DNA of 64,000 bases, from contig CAZOOP010000007.1 in assembly GCA_964581465.1 (NCBI GenBank), positions 27,748-91,747 on the forward strand, given 5' to 3'. A program made the translations under genes and the position numbers. Below the pieces are notes generated by a model. The model saw only the letters and a list, made by a program, of their open reading frames with translations. It searched no databases and was not told the DNA's origin. Positions 1-6,638 of this stretch are shown in pieces; the first letter of the stretch is position 1, and each line of letters starts with the position of its first letter. This DNA is from WJMB01 sp964581465 (GTDB taxonomy: Bacteria > RBG-13-66-14).

Positions 1-2
1 TC

Positions 3-695
3 CTGCAGGGCGGCCAAGAGAAGATGGCCGAGGCCGGCGTGGTGCTCCTGGGCGGCCACACCGTCACCGACCGGGAGTTCAAGTACGGCCTGGCGGCCTT
101 CGCCATCCACCCCGAGGACGAACTCTGGGAGAACGACGGCGCCCGACCCGGCGACTTCATCGCCCTCACCAAACCCCTGGGGACGGGTATCCTGGCCACG
201 GCGCTCAAAGCCGATGAGCTGTCGGTCGAAGGCTTGGTGCTGCTGACGAGCAACGCCGAGAAGCTTAACGGCTACGCCGCCGAGATCGCCCGCCGGTTCG
301 AACCCCACGCCTGCACCGATGTCACCGGCTTCGGCCTGGTCGGACACGCTTCCGAGGTGGCCCGCAACTCCACCGTTCGCCTGGTATTCGATCTCGACCA
401 CCTGCCCGTGATCAGCGACGAGGTGTTCGTTCAAGCCGAGGAGGGGCTCAAGCCGGGGGGACTGTTCAAGAACCTCAAGGCCTACGCCGATTTCGTCAGC
501 CTAGCTCCGGAGCGCGACCCCGAGGCTGACAAACAGCTCATCCACCTGGCCCACGATCCCCAGACCTCGGGCGGCCTGCTGTTCTTCGACGACGCCGACA
601 AGTGGCCGGACTACGAGGCCGCCTTCGCCGAGGCCGGACACTTCATCGCCCGCATCGGCCACGTGGAGAAGGGCGAGGGGATCGTTTTGGAATAA
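3..695 (+). CDS. selD: Selenide, water dikinase (C-terminal part, cut by window edge)
   Basis: SelD makes selenophosphate from selenide and ATP for selenocysteine and selenouridine synthesis in the cytoplasm. The reading frame is open to the left edge, so the N-terminus, including the catalytic Cys/Sec and the glycine-rich loop, lies outside the window. Visible signatures of the AIRS-like fold are the GGHTVTD stretch just after the first Met, the CTDVTGFGLVGHASE motif of the C-terminal domain, and DPQTSGGLL near the end. The Met at position 24 is internal, because the preceding residues LQGGQEK match the family. A stop at 693-695 is followed by about 180 nt without a clear gene and then repeat R1. 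No selenoprotein gene or selA/selB is visible here, so I cannot say which selenium pathway it serves. Confidence 0.95.
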   Translation: MQGGQEKMAEAGVVLLGGHTVTDREFKYGLAAFAIHPEDELWENDGARPGDFIALTKPLGTGILATALKADELSVEGLVLLTSNAEKLNGYAAEIARRFEPHACTDVTGFGLVGHASEVARNSTVRLVFDLDHLPVISDEVFVQAEEGLKPGGLFKNLKAYADFVSLAPERDPEADKQLIHLAHDPQTSGGLLFFDDADKWPDYEAAFAEAGHFIARIGHVEKGEGIVLE

Positions 696-876
696 GCCGA
701 TAAACTGGGGCTGGAGGAACAACCCGCCCGGCGCCGGAGAAGTCGAGACTCGTCTCAAGGTAACAGAACCGAACGGAGCGCCTAACGAGTTGGGCGGGAC
801 TGGTAAACAACCATTTCGGTATCAGGAAAACTGACAAGCAGACCAAGTAGAAGATCACATAAGGTTAAGGTATCAT
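696..876. other. Intergenic stretch after selD
   Basis: No convincing gene. Short open frames here lack a ribosome site and coding-like codon use. Composition drifts from GC-rich to AT-richer toward repeat R1. Confidence 0.5.
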
Positions 877-1213
877 GAAACGTGTTCGGACCAAATCAAG
901 CTGATTGGGATCAACCTGCTGGACCGTTATTGACTCACTGGAATTACGCTGTTAAGAAGCAAGCACTAATATATCATATCCTTATTGCTTGTTATTACGA
1001 CAATTAGGAGTTAGTGTCAAGGAGTTAATGATAATCAGTTGTCAGAGCATATGATAGTCCGCTGATGTCTAGGATCGATGAGGATCGCTAAGGCTCAGGC
1101 CCGTATTAACCACCACCTTTCTACTGCTGGTTCCATGACAGGTATCCGATAATCATAACCTCTATTATCAACAGGATACAATCACATAAGGTCCGGTTAG
1201 GGGTACGATCCCC
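877..1213 (+). repeat. R1 dispersed intergenic repeat, copy 1
   Basis: Starts with AACGTGTTCGGACCAAATCA and ends near TATCAACAGGATACAATCAC followed by GGTCCGG and ACGATCCC. Four further copies occur at 8820-9070 (reverse), 22942-23253, 52338-52657 and 58775-59099. Shared blocks are separated by diverged spacers. There is no ORF, and the DNA is far more AT-rich than neighbouring genes. The GGACC near the start and GGTCC near the end are complementary. Whether this is a decayed mobile element or a structured RNA is open. Confidence 0.7.
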
Positions 1214-1424
1214 CAAGGTTATTTCTAAAATAACAGCTGAATAGCGGGCTGCTGCTTTCGCGTCATCCAGTCTACCTAAGAAAACGCACCGGACACCGTC
1301 GTTACCTGGACCAGCAACCTAATCAGAAGCCCGATTGCTGCTCTCGTGCTTGCCGAGGGCACTCAAACGCGAATCTGGACCAGCTCGATAAGCCGATACC
1401 TGTCCGCAATAGGAGCTTGCCGGC

Positions 1425-1538
1425 ATGCCGGACGGAACTAAAAAGTTCGTCGTCAAAACCGTCATCCGCGGCCCCAAGGGCGGCAGGATCACCATCGGCA
1501 CCGTTCGAGGCGCCGACCCCAAGCCCGCCAAGCCCTAG
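1425..1538 (+). CDS. Small basic protein, 37 aa, unknown
   Basis: I do not recognise the family. The ORF begins MPDGTKKFVVKTVIRG and ends PKPAKP. It is rich in Lys, Arg, Gly and Pro, with an alternating pattern (KFVVKTVI, GRITIGTV) that suggests two or three beta strands. It is supported as a real gene by an AGGAG ribosome site at 1411-1415, nine bases before the ATG, by GC-rich codon use matching real genes although it sits in an AT-rich gap, and by a strong rho-independent terminator about 60 nt after the stop. It appears monocistronic. A nucleic-acid-binding or ribosome-associated role would fit the charge, but that is only inference. Confidence 0.6.
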   Translation: MPDGTKKFVVKTVIRGPKGGRITIGTVRGADPKPAKP

Positions 1539-1600
1539 TAGTCTATCCCGGCGTATCAGCGGATAAACAACGCTGAAACAACTACCAACAACTGCTTTTC

Positions 1601-1635
1601 AAAACGGACCGCCCCGGGGCTGTCCGTTTTTGTTT
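1601..1635 (+). terminator. Rho-independent terminator after the 37-aa gene
   Basis: Stem AAAACGGAC (1601-1609) pairs with GTCCGTTTT (1622-1630) around a GC-rich loop and is followed by T-rich sequence. It may also serve leftward transcripts from the HtrA-like gene ending at 1670. Confidence 0.85.
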
Positions 1636-1669
1636 TGGGCGTGCCGGGTGAACAACCCATCCGGTGAGC

Positions 1670-3040
1670 TTACAGCAGCGGCGGTGCTTTCAGCGGGGAG
1701 ATCAGCACCTTGCCGTCGCGGCGGGTGGGTCCCCAGAAGATGCCCAGGGCGAAGTGGCGTTCCAGATAGCTGTTCTCGACGAGCTCGCGCAGGCTCTCCT
1801 CGCCGTCGAGCTCCAGATAGCCCTCGTTTTCGAAAGCGGCGCCGGGGATGCCCCGGTAGTAGGGCGTCTCGCCGACGGGGGTCTTCTCGATATCGGCGGG
1901 GGAGCCGGGTCGCACGGCGGTGACCAGCAACCCGGCGGCGGTCGGCTCGACGTGGAGGCCGAGCTGGAACTGCAGGGCGTCGCGCGGGGCCGGGCGCGGG
2001 TCCTCGGGCAGGGTTCCCACCGTCAGTGCAACCTCCCGCGGCCCGCTTTCATCCTCCAGGGTCAGGGTGACGGCGGCGCCGACGCCCCGGGCGGCGAGCA
2101 GTCCGCGGGCCTGGTCCAGTCCGGTCACCGGCTCGCCGTCGAGGGCGGTCAGGCGTTCGCCGCGCCCGATACCGGCGGCGGCCGCCGGGGAGTCGGGGAT
2201 GGTGAACCAGACGACGGGGGCCTCCCCGGGGGGCTCCAGCAGAGCCAGGCCCAGCCAGGATCGCTCGTAGCGGCCGTTATCGGCCAGCTCGGCGGCGACC
2301 TCGACGAGCAGCTCGGTGGGGACGGCCAGGGCCCGGCCGCGCTCCAGCATCGCTCCGGGGCGGATCGTGATCATCCCCAGCACGGTGCCGGCCTCGTCGA
2401 CGAGCAAGCCGCCGTCGTAGCGAGCCTCGACGTCGGCGTCGAAGAGCAGGGAGCGCTCGATGAGCAACAGGCCGCTGCGCTGGCGGCTGTCGGTGCTGAT
2501 CACTCCGGGGGCCGCCGTCAGCAGGCCGCGGGGCGTCAGCGTCAGGGCGGTCACCGCGTCACCGGCGCCGAGGGCGGTCGCGGGGTCCGGCGGCCTCAGC
2601 TCCACGTGGAGTGGGGGATCGTCGATGCGCAGCAGGGCGATTCCCGTGGCGGTGTCCACCCCGGCGAGCTCGGCCTGGCGCTCCGTGCCGTCGGCCAGGC
2701 GGACCCAGAACTCCTCGCCGCCCTCGACGACCCGGGACGTGGTCAGCACCGAGCCGGCGTCGTCGATGACGAAGCCGGCACCGCGGTAGCGCGGCGTCTC
2801 GATCAGCGTCAGCCCCGGGCTGTGGTCGGGCAGGCGCACCGTGTAATCGGCGTCGCTGCCCACGGCGACCAGGGAGGCCCGCGCCGCGAGCAACTCCCCG
2901 CGTCCGGCCAGCAGCGCCCCGCAGGAGGGACAGAAGGTCTCGTCACCGATGGTCTCGGCACCGCATTCCGGGCAGAGGGCGGCCGCGGCGACCGCCCCCA
3001 GCACCAGCAGAATCACGGCCCGGCGTGTCGACTCTACCAC
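1670..3040 (-). CDS. Zinc-ribbon, HtrA-like pseudo-protease with PDZ domains
   Basis: 456 aa. A hydrophobic segment (about residues 8-22) is followed by a four-cysteine zinc ribbon (CPEC at 23-26, CPSC at 37-40), a trypsin-like HtrA/DegP fold (about 80-250), one clear PDZ domain (about 260-340) and a possible second one. All three catalytic positions appear changed. The usual NHV of the His motif reads SRVV (Arg103), the Asp of TDLAVL is Gly133 in TGIALL, and the GNSGGPL serine loop reads RYDGGLL (Asp209). It is therefore probably a non-proteolytic peptide-binding protein. The start overlaps the ctpA stop by 7 nt, so the two are likely translationally coupled. Acting as a substrate adaptor or regulator of CtpA is an inference from that linkage. 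Confidence 0.75.
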   Translation of the reverse strand: MVESTRRAVILLVLGAVAAAALCPECGAETIGDETFCPSCGALLAGRGELLAARASLVAVGSDADYTVRLPDHSPGLTLIETPRYRGAGFVIDDAGSVLTTSRVVEGGEEFWVRLADGTERQAELAGVDTATGIALLRIDDPPLHVELRPPDPATALGAGDAVTALTLTPRGLLTAAPGVISTDSRQRSGLLLIERSLLFDADVEARYDGGLLVDEAGTVLGMITIRPGAMLERGRALAVPTELLVEVAAELADNGRYERSWLGLALLEPPGEAPVVWFTIPDSPAAAAGIGRGERLTALDGEPVTGLDQARGLLAARGVGAAVTLTLEDESGPREVALTVGTLPEDPRPAPRDALQFQLGLHVEPTAAGLLVTAVRPGSPADIEKTPVGETPYYRGIPGAAFENEGYLELDGEESLRELVENSYLERHFALGIFWGPTRRDGKVLISPLKAPPLL

Positions 3041-4602
3041 AGGCGCCGCCGCTGGTTCTCGCGCTCCTCGGCCAGTTCGGCCAGCTTCTCGATGGTGCGT
3101 TCCTGGGCCTCGGCCAGGGCCTGCTCATCCTCCATCAGGCGAATGACCTCGGAGATCCACTTGTCGTTGGCGATGCGGTAGCGACGGGCCAGGCTGGGAC
3201 CGTCGACTCCGCCCTCCTGGGTGATCAGTTGGGCGGTCAGGGCGATGCGCAACTGATCCAGGGTCTCACCCTCGACCTCGCCCGGGGTATAGTCGAAGGG
3301 GTCCTCCTGTTCCTCCATGAAGGCGATGATCAGCTCGGCCAGGGCCGCGTCGTCGAGGGCCTCGAAGTCGTCGCGGGACTCGCCCTCGCCGTGCTCCAGG
3401 CGGAACTCCGTGGTCAGTTGGCGATGATAACCGGCGGCGATGAAGCGCGAGGCGAAGGCCGTGTAGAAGTTGGGCTCCAGGTAGACGTGAGGGTCGATGC
3501 CGATCTCGTCGATGCAGACACCGTCGGGGGTGTAGTAGCGGGCGATGGTCAGCTTGACCGCCCGGTCCTCGGCGCCGCCGGTGCTGATGCGGTCCAGCGG
3601 GTAGACCTGCTGCACCGAGCCCTTGCCGAAGCTGGTTACCCCGAAGACCACGGCGCGGTCCCAGGCCTTGAGCGCTCCGGTGAGAATCTCCGAGGCCGAG
3701 GCCGAGCCGTTGTTGATCACCAGGGCCACGGGCACGCTGACCTTGTAACCGCCGTTAGTGGTGCGGAACTCGGTATGGGTGGCCTCGGTGTTGCGGCCCT
3801 CGGTGTAGACGATCAGCTCGCCGGTGCCCGACGAGAACATCTCGCTGACCGACGCCGCCGCGTTGAGCGTGCCGCCGGGGTTGTCACGCAGGTCCAGGAT
3901 CAGCCACTCCATCCCCTCATCCAGGAGCTGCCGCACGGCCAGCTCCAGCTCGGAGTCGGTGTCCTCGCTGAAGTCGCTGATGCGGACGTAGCCCACGCCC
4001 GGGGAGGTGATGAAGTGATCGGGGACGCTGTCGACCTCGACCTCGGCCCGGGTCAGGGTGACCGCGATGGTGCCGGGGACGCCGGCGCGGGCGATCGTCA
4101 AGGTGACCTCGGAGCCGGGCTCGCCGCGCATCATGTCCACCGACTCGTTGATCGTCAGCTCGTAGGTGCTCTCGCCGTCGATCTCCAGGATCTTGTCGCC
4201 GGGCAGCAGCCCGGCCTCGGAGGCCGGGGTGCCGTCGAAGGGCGACATCACCGTCAGCGTGTTGTCCTCGGTGGTGATCTGCACCTGCATCCCCAAACCG
4301 CCGAACTTGCCCGTGGTGCGCAGGTTCAGGTTCTCGTAGTCCGCCGTTTCCAGCATGCTGGAGTGCGGGTCCAGCGTACCCAGCATCCCGCTGATCGCGC
4401 CGTAGATCAGCTCGTCCAGCGGGCGGTCCTCGACGTACTCGTCCTTGATCAGCCGCAGCACGTTGTTGAAGGTGGTCAGCAGTTGGTAGGCGTTGGCCTC
4501 GCCGGTGTCGGCCAGCACGACCTCGGCGGCGTTGAGGCTCAGCCAGACCCCGCCGGCCGCCAGCACGCCCAGGATCACGGCGGTGACGATTCCCTTGCGC
4601 AT
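3034..4602 (-). CDS. ctpA: Carboxyl-terminal processing protease, family S41
   Basis: Periplasmic serine protease of the CtpA/Prc type. It has a signal/anchor helix (residues 4-24), an N-terminal helical domain with the family's EYVED and LDPHSS region (about 55-82), a PDZ domain (about 97-180) with the GGLGM carboxylate-binding loop, and the S41 catalytic core. The core shows the GSASASE serine motif (about 299-305) and the lysine of SFGKGSVQ (about 327), so the Ser/Lys dyad is intact. The C-terminal tail is charged and probably coiled coil. I chose the second Met, at 4602, because GGGGAG lies about six bases upstream. The Met at 4623 has no such site. It is followed immediately by the HtrA-like pseudo-protease and preceded by an M23 peptidase gene, a grouping typical of peptidoglycan-hydrolase control. 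Confidence 0.93.
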   Translation of the reverse strand: MRKGIVTAVILGVLAAGGVWLSLNAAEVVLADTGEANAYQLLTTFNNVLRLIKDEYVEDRPLDELIYGAISGMLGTLDPHSSMLETADYENLNLRTTGKFGGLGMQVQITTEDNTLTVMSPFDGTPASEAGLLPGDKILEIDGESTYELTINESVDMMRGEPGSEVTLTIARAGVPGTIAVTLTRAEVEVDSVPDHFITSPGVGYVRISDFSEDTDSELELAVRQLLDEGMEWLILDLRDNPGGTLNAAASVSEMFSSGTGELIVYTEGRNTEATHTEFRTTNGGYKVSVPVALVINNGSASASEILTGALKAWDRAVVFGVTSFGKGSVQQVYPLDRISTGGAEDRAVKLTIARYYTPDGVCIDEIGIDPHVYLEPNFYTAFASRFIAAGYHRQLTTEFRLEHGEGESRDDFEALDDAALAELIIAFMEEQEDPFDYTPGEVEGETLDQLRIALTAQLITQEGGVDGPSLARRYRIANDKWISEVIRLMEDEQALAEAQERTIEKLAELAEERENQRRRLW

Positions 4603-4707
4603 GATGAACTCCCCGCGGCTCAAGTTGTCAATAACGGTCGCCGCCCGGACGGACCGCGGACCGACTTGTCACGTTTCTCCAGTAATAGCACAAACGGCGC
4701 CCTATAT

Positions 4708-5193
4708 CTACGGCTCCGACCCCGGCTCGGGTTCCGGCGGCAGATACTCCAGCGGGTCCACGTTCAACCCGCCGCGCCGCAACTCGAAGTGACAGGCGTA
4801 CTCCCCCGTCACCGAGCTTTGCCCCACCTGGTCGATAATCCGACCCGTCTCGACGACCTCGCCCACCTCCACCCGCACCCGGAACAGATGACCGTAACAG
4901 GTCCAGAGATAGTCGTCGTGCTCGATGACCACCAGCTCGTCGTAGGGCGGCAGGGCGCCGACGAAGACCACCGTCCCCGCCGCCGCCGCGCGGACCACGT
5001 CGGCCGGGGCGGCCTCGATGTCGATCCCCGGATGCAGCGCCGGACCGAGCAGCGGGTCCTCGTACTCGGCGAAGGCCAGCGAGACCTCGCCGCGCACCGG
5101 CCACTGGAACTCGGGTATCCCGGCGGCCCCGGCGGCGATAATCCAACAGACCGCGACGAGCACGCAAACGCTGACGCTGATGCTTCCTCTCAC
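4708..5193 (-). CDS. LytM/M23 family envelope protein
   Basis: 161 aa with a signal/anchor helix (about 7-25) and one LytM domain. Zinc ligands are present (H54 and D58 in HPGID, H135 in ACHFELR), as is the histidine of CYGHL (H102). The first histidine of the canonical HxH motif, normally a catalytic residue, is Ala133. It may therefore be a non-hydrolytic LytM regulator of amidases in the manner of EnvC or NlpD, rather than an active endopeptidase; this is inference. The GTG at 5193 was chosen because GGAGG lies five bases upstream and a promoter -10 (TATACT) sits at 5226-5231. Longer in-frame extensions would run through that promoter. The ctpA gene lies 105 nt downstream on the same strand. 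Confidence 0.82.
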   Translation of the reverse strand: MRGSISVSVCVLVAVCWIIAAGAAGIPEFQWPVRGEVSLAFAEYEDPLLGPALHPGIDIEAAPADVVRAAAAGTVVFVGALPPYDELVVIEHDDYLWTCYGHLFRVRVEVGEVVETGRIIDQVGQSSVTGEYACHFELRRGGLNVDPLEYLPPEPEPGSEP

Positions 5194-5225
5194 GGACGCC
5201 TCCGACGGTGGGGTGTCTCCAGACA

Positions 5226-5255
5226 AGTATAGCCCCCCAAGCGGGCGGCTGCCAA
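5226..5255 (-). promoter_or_regulatory. Promoter of the M23 gene
   Basis: On the minus strand, TTGGCA (5250-5255), 18 nt spacer, TATACT (5226-5231). The start of transcription would be about 26 nt before the GTG at 5193. Confidence 0.55.
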
Positions 5256-5272
5256 GGGGGAACTGGACGGTG

Positions 5273-5860
5273 ATGTCCGCCGGTCCTGGTAAACTGGACC
5301 AGACGGCGCCCTGGATCGGCGAGACCGAGGTGGGCAAGCATCGGCGGTTCTCCAGCGCGGAACTCAACGCCCAGGGCAAGGCCCTGCCGCTATATCACCT
5401 GCGCTGCCGGGGAATGACCAACGCCTACTTCGGTGACCCGGGGAACCCCGGGGGCGGCATGCGCGGCGGTGAGGACAGCCGCCGACGGGCGGAGCTGGAG
5501 AAGCTCTACCCGGCCGAGATCGAGGAGCGCATCCGGGGTATCCAGAGCGGGGCGGGCTGGCCGGAAGCGTCACGCCGAGGGCTGGACTGGCATTACGAGA
5601 AACACCGTGAGGACCTGGAGCTCTCCACGGGCGATGAGTGGTCACTCGACCAGTATCAGGCCGAGTCGTTGCGGGTGATTCGGGAGGCCGATCGGGTGAT
5701 GACTTATCACAAGCCGGGGGCCACGGACATCGTGCGCTGGGGCTTCTATGAAAGCGAGACCAATCTGTACGCCGTGGTTGATGGACAGTCTGGAGCAATA
5801 ACGACCATGTTCGACCCTGAGCACCTGGATAAAAGCGCATATGTGGAGGTAACAAGATGA
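5273..5860 (+). CDS. Orphan polymorphic-toxin-type RNase domain protein
   Basis: About 195 aa. The C-terminal half has the layout of BECR-fold RNase toxins found at the ends of CdiA and Rhs proteins: HYEKHRED (about 107-114), then a helix with SLDQYQAES, then strands WGFYESETNLYAVVD and the GAITTMFDPE ending. The N-terminal 90 residues are Gly/Arg-rich and unrecognised. No secretion, Rhs or filamentous-haemagglutinin region precedes it, so it is an orphan toxin tip, a toxin-antitoxin toxin, or a remnant. The start is uncertain: ATG 5273 or GTG 5270 follow a GGGGGA site at about 5256-5261, while ATG 5414 is possible. Its TGA overlaps the next ATG (ATGA), which indicates coupling to the putative immunity gene. 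No member is claimed to be tested; the fold is a motif-level call. Confidence 0.6.
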   Translation: MSAGPGKLDQTAPWIGETEVGKHRRFSSAELNAQGKALPLYHLRCRGMTNAYFGDPGNPGGGMRGGEDSRRRAELEKLYPAEIEERIRGIQSGAGWPEASRRGLDWHYEKHREDLELSTGDEWSLDQYQAESLRVIREADRVMTYHKPGATDIVRWGFYESETNLYAVVDGQSGAITTMFDPEHLDKSAYVEVTR

Positions 5861-6162
5861 CATGGGAAAATATCTACCTTAAGCAGGCGACAATGATTCA
5901 CGATCCGCCGGAGGAGTTCGATATTGCGGACGTTCTTCGTGCCAGGAGCAGGATGAAGGATAAAGTTACCGATATCGAGGCGGTGAATGAGGCGGACACG
6001 ATACTTGTCAAGTTCGCTCGTTACACAGAAGGGGACCCGCACGTCCCGGCTTCTGGCGAACGGTGGTTTGAGAATCTCAAGGCCATCGCCCGGGGCGAGT
6101 ATCCCCTCGACCAGCTCCCCGAGCACGTCCGCGACCTGGCGGAAAAATTCTACTATGACTGA
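5857..6162 (+). CDS. Putative immunity/antitoxin protein, paralog A
   Basis: 101 aa, acidic and cytoplasmic. It overlaps the toxin-like gene by 4 nt (ATGA), with a GGAGG site in the toxin's last codons at 5846-5850. It shares DPPxEFD near the N-terminus, a KFARY segment, GDP-VP, and a C-terminal block EYPLD-LPEHVRDLAEK with the next gene. The family is not one I recognise. Assignment as immunity protein rests on position, size, coupling and duplication, which is the usual pattern for toxin-immunity loci. GC content is lower than in flanking housekeeping genes, in line with horizontal transfer. Confidence 0.6.
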   Translation: MTWENIYLKQATMIHDPPEEFDIADVLRARSRMKDKVTDIEAVNEADTILVKFARYTEGDPHVPASGERWFENLKAIARGEYPLDQLPEHVRDLAEKFYYD

Positions 6163-6218
6163 TACCGGGCGGGTCTTAACAAGATGGATATGCTTGAAGT
6201 TAGCCGGTGAGCAGTAGC

Positions 6219-6524
6219 ATGGAAAGCAAATTTATCGCTTCCGTCAGTGAGATGAGCGATCCCCCCGGGGAGTTCGATCTCGGCTGGGCGGTTGACGCGC
6301 GTATCAGGATGGGTGTGCAGGCCAGGGTTGACAATGCCGTCCAGAAGGCGGAGCGGACGCTGATGAAGTTCGCCCGGTACGCGCAAGGCGATCCACTCGT
6401 GCCGTACACCGGCGAGGAGTGGTACTGTCACCTTCGCGAGATCGCGGCTGGCGAGTATCCCCTCGACAAGCTCCCCGAGCACGTCCGCGACCTGGCGGAA
6501 AAACTCTACTATAACCATGATTGA
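6219..6524 (+). CDS. Putative immunity/antitoxin protein, paralog B
   Basis: 101 aa from ATG 6219 (a GTG at 6207 would add four residues; a GGTGAG-like site lies just before the ATG). It is a tandem paralog of the gene at 5857-6162. The N-terminal halves have diverged, whereas the last 26 codons or so are almost identical at nucleotide level (positions about 6085-6160 against 6445-6520). That suggests recent gene conversion or strong constraint on the C-terminal end. Duplicated immunity genes behind a single toxin are common in polymorphic toxin loci. The gap of 56 nt from paralog A contains no terminator, so co-transcription is likely. A hairpin at 6576-6594 follows. Confidence 0.58.
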   Translation: MESKFIASVSEMSDPPGEFDLGWAVDARIRMGVQARVDNAVQKAERTLMKFARYAQGDPLVPYTGEEWYCHLREIAAGEYPLDKLPEHVRDLAEKLYYNHD

Positions 6525-6575
6525 ACGAATGTAGAGTATCCAAGTAAGGCCCCGCAACAGCATCGCATAATCAAC

Positions 6576-6594
6576 GGCCCCGTTATACGGGGCC
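6576..6594 (+). terminator. Hairpin after the toxin-immunity cluster
   Basis: GGCCCCGT (6576-6583) and ACGGGGCC (6587-6594) form an 8-bp stem with a 3-nt loop. There is no T-run, so it is a weak or factor-assisted terminator. It lies between convergent genes. Confidence 0.45.
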
Positions 6595-6638
6595 TGATCG
6601 CATCCGAAATTATCAAGCGACGGTTGATCCTGATCAAC

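Noticed and set aside
5018..5272. N-terminal extension of the toxin-like ORF
   Set aside because: It runs antisense through the M23 gene and its promoter, has no toxin-like sequence and no ribosome site.
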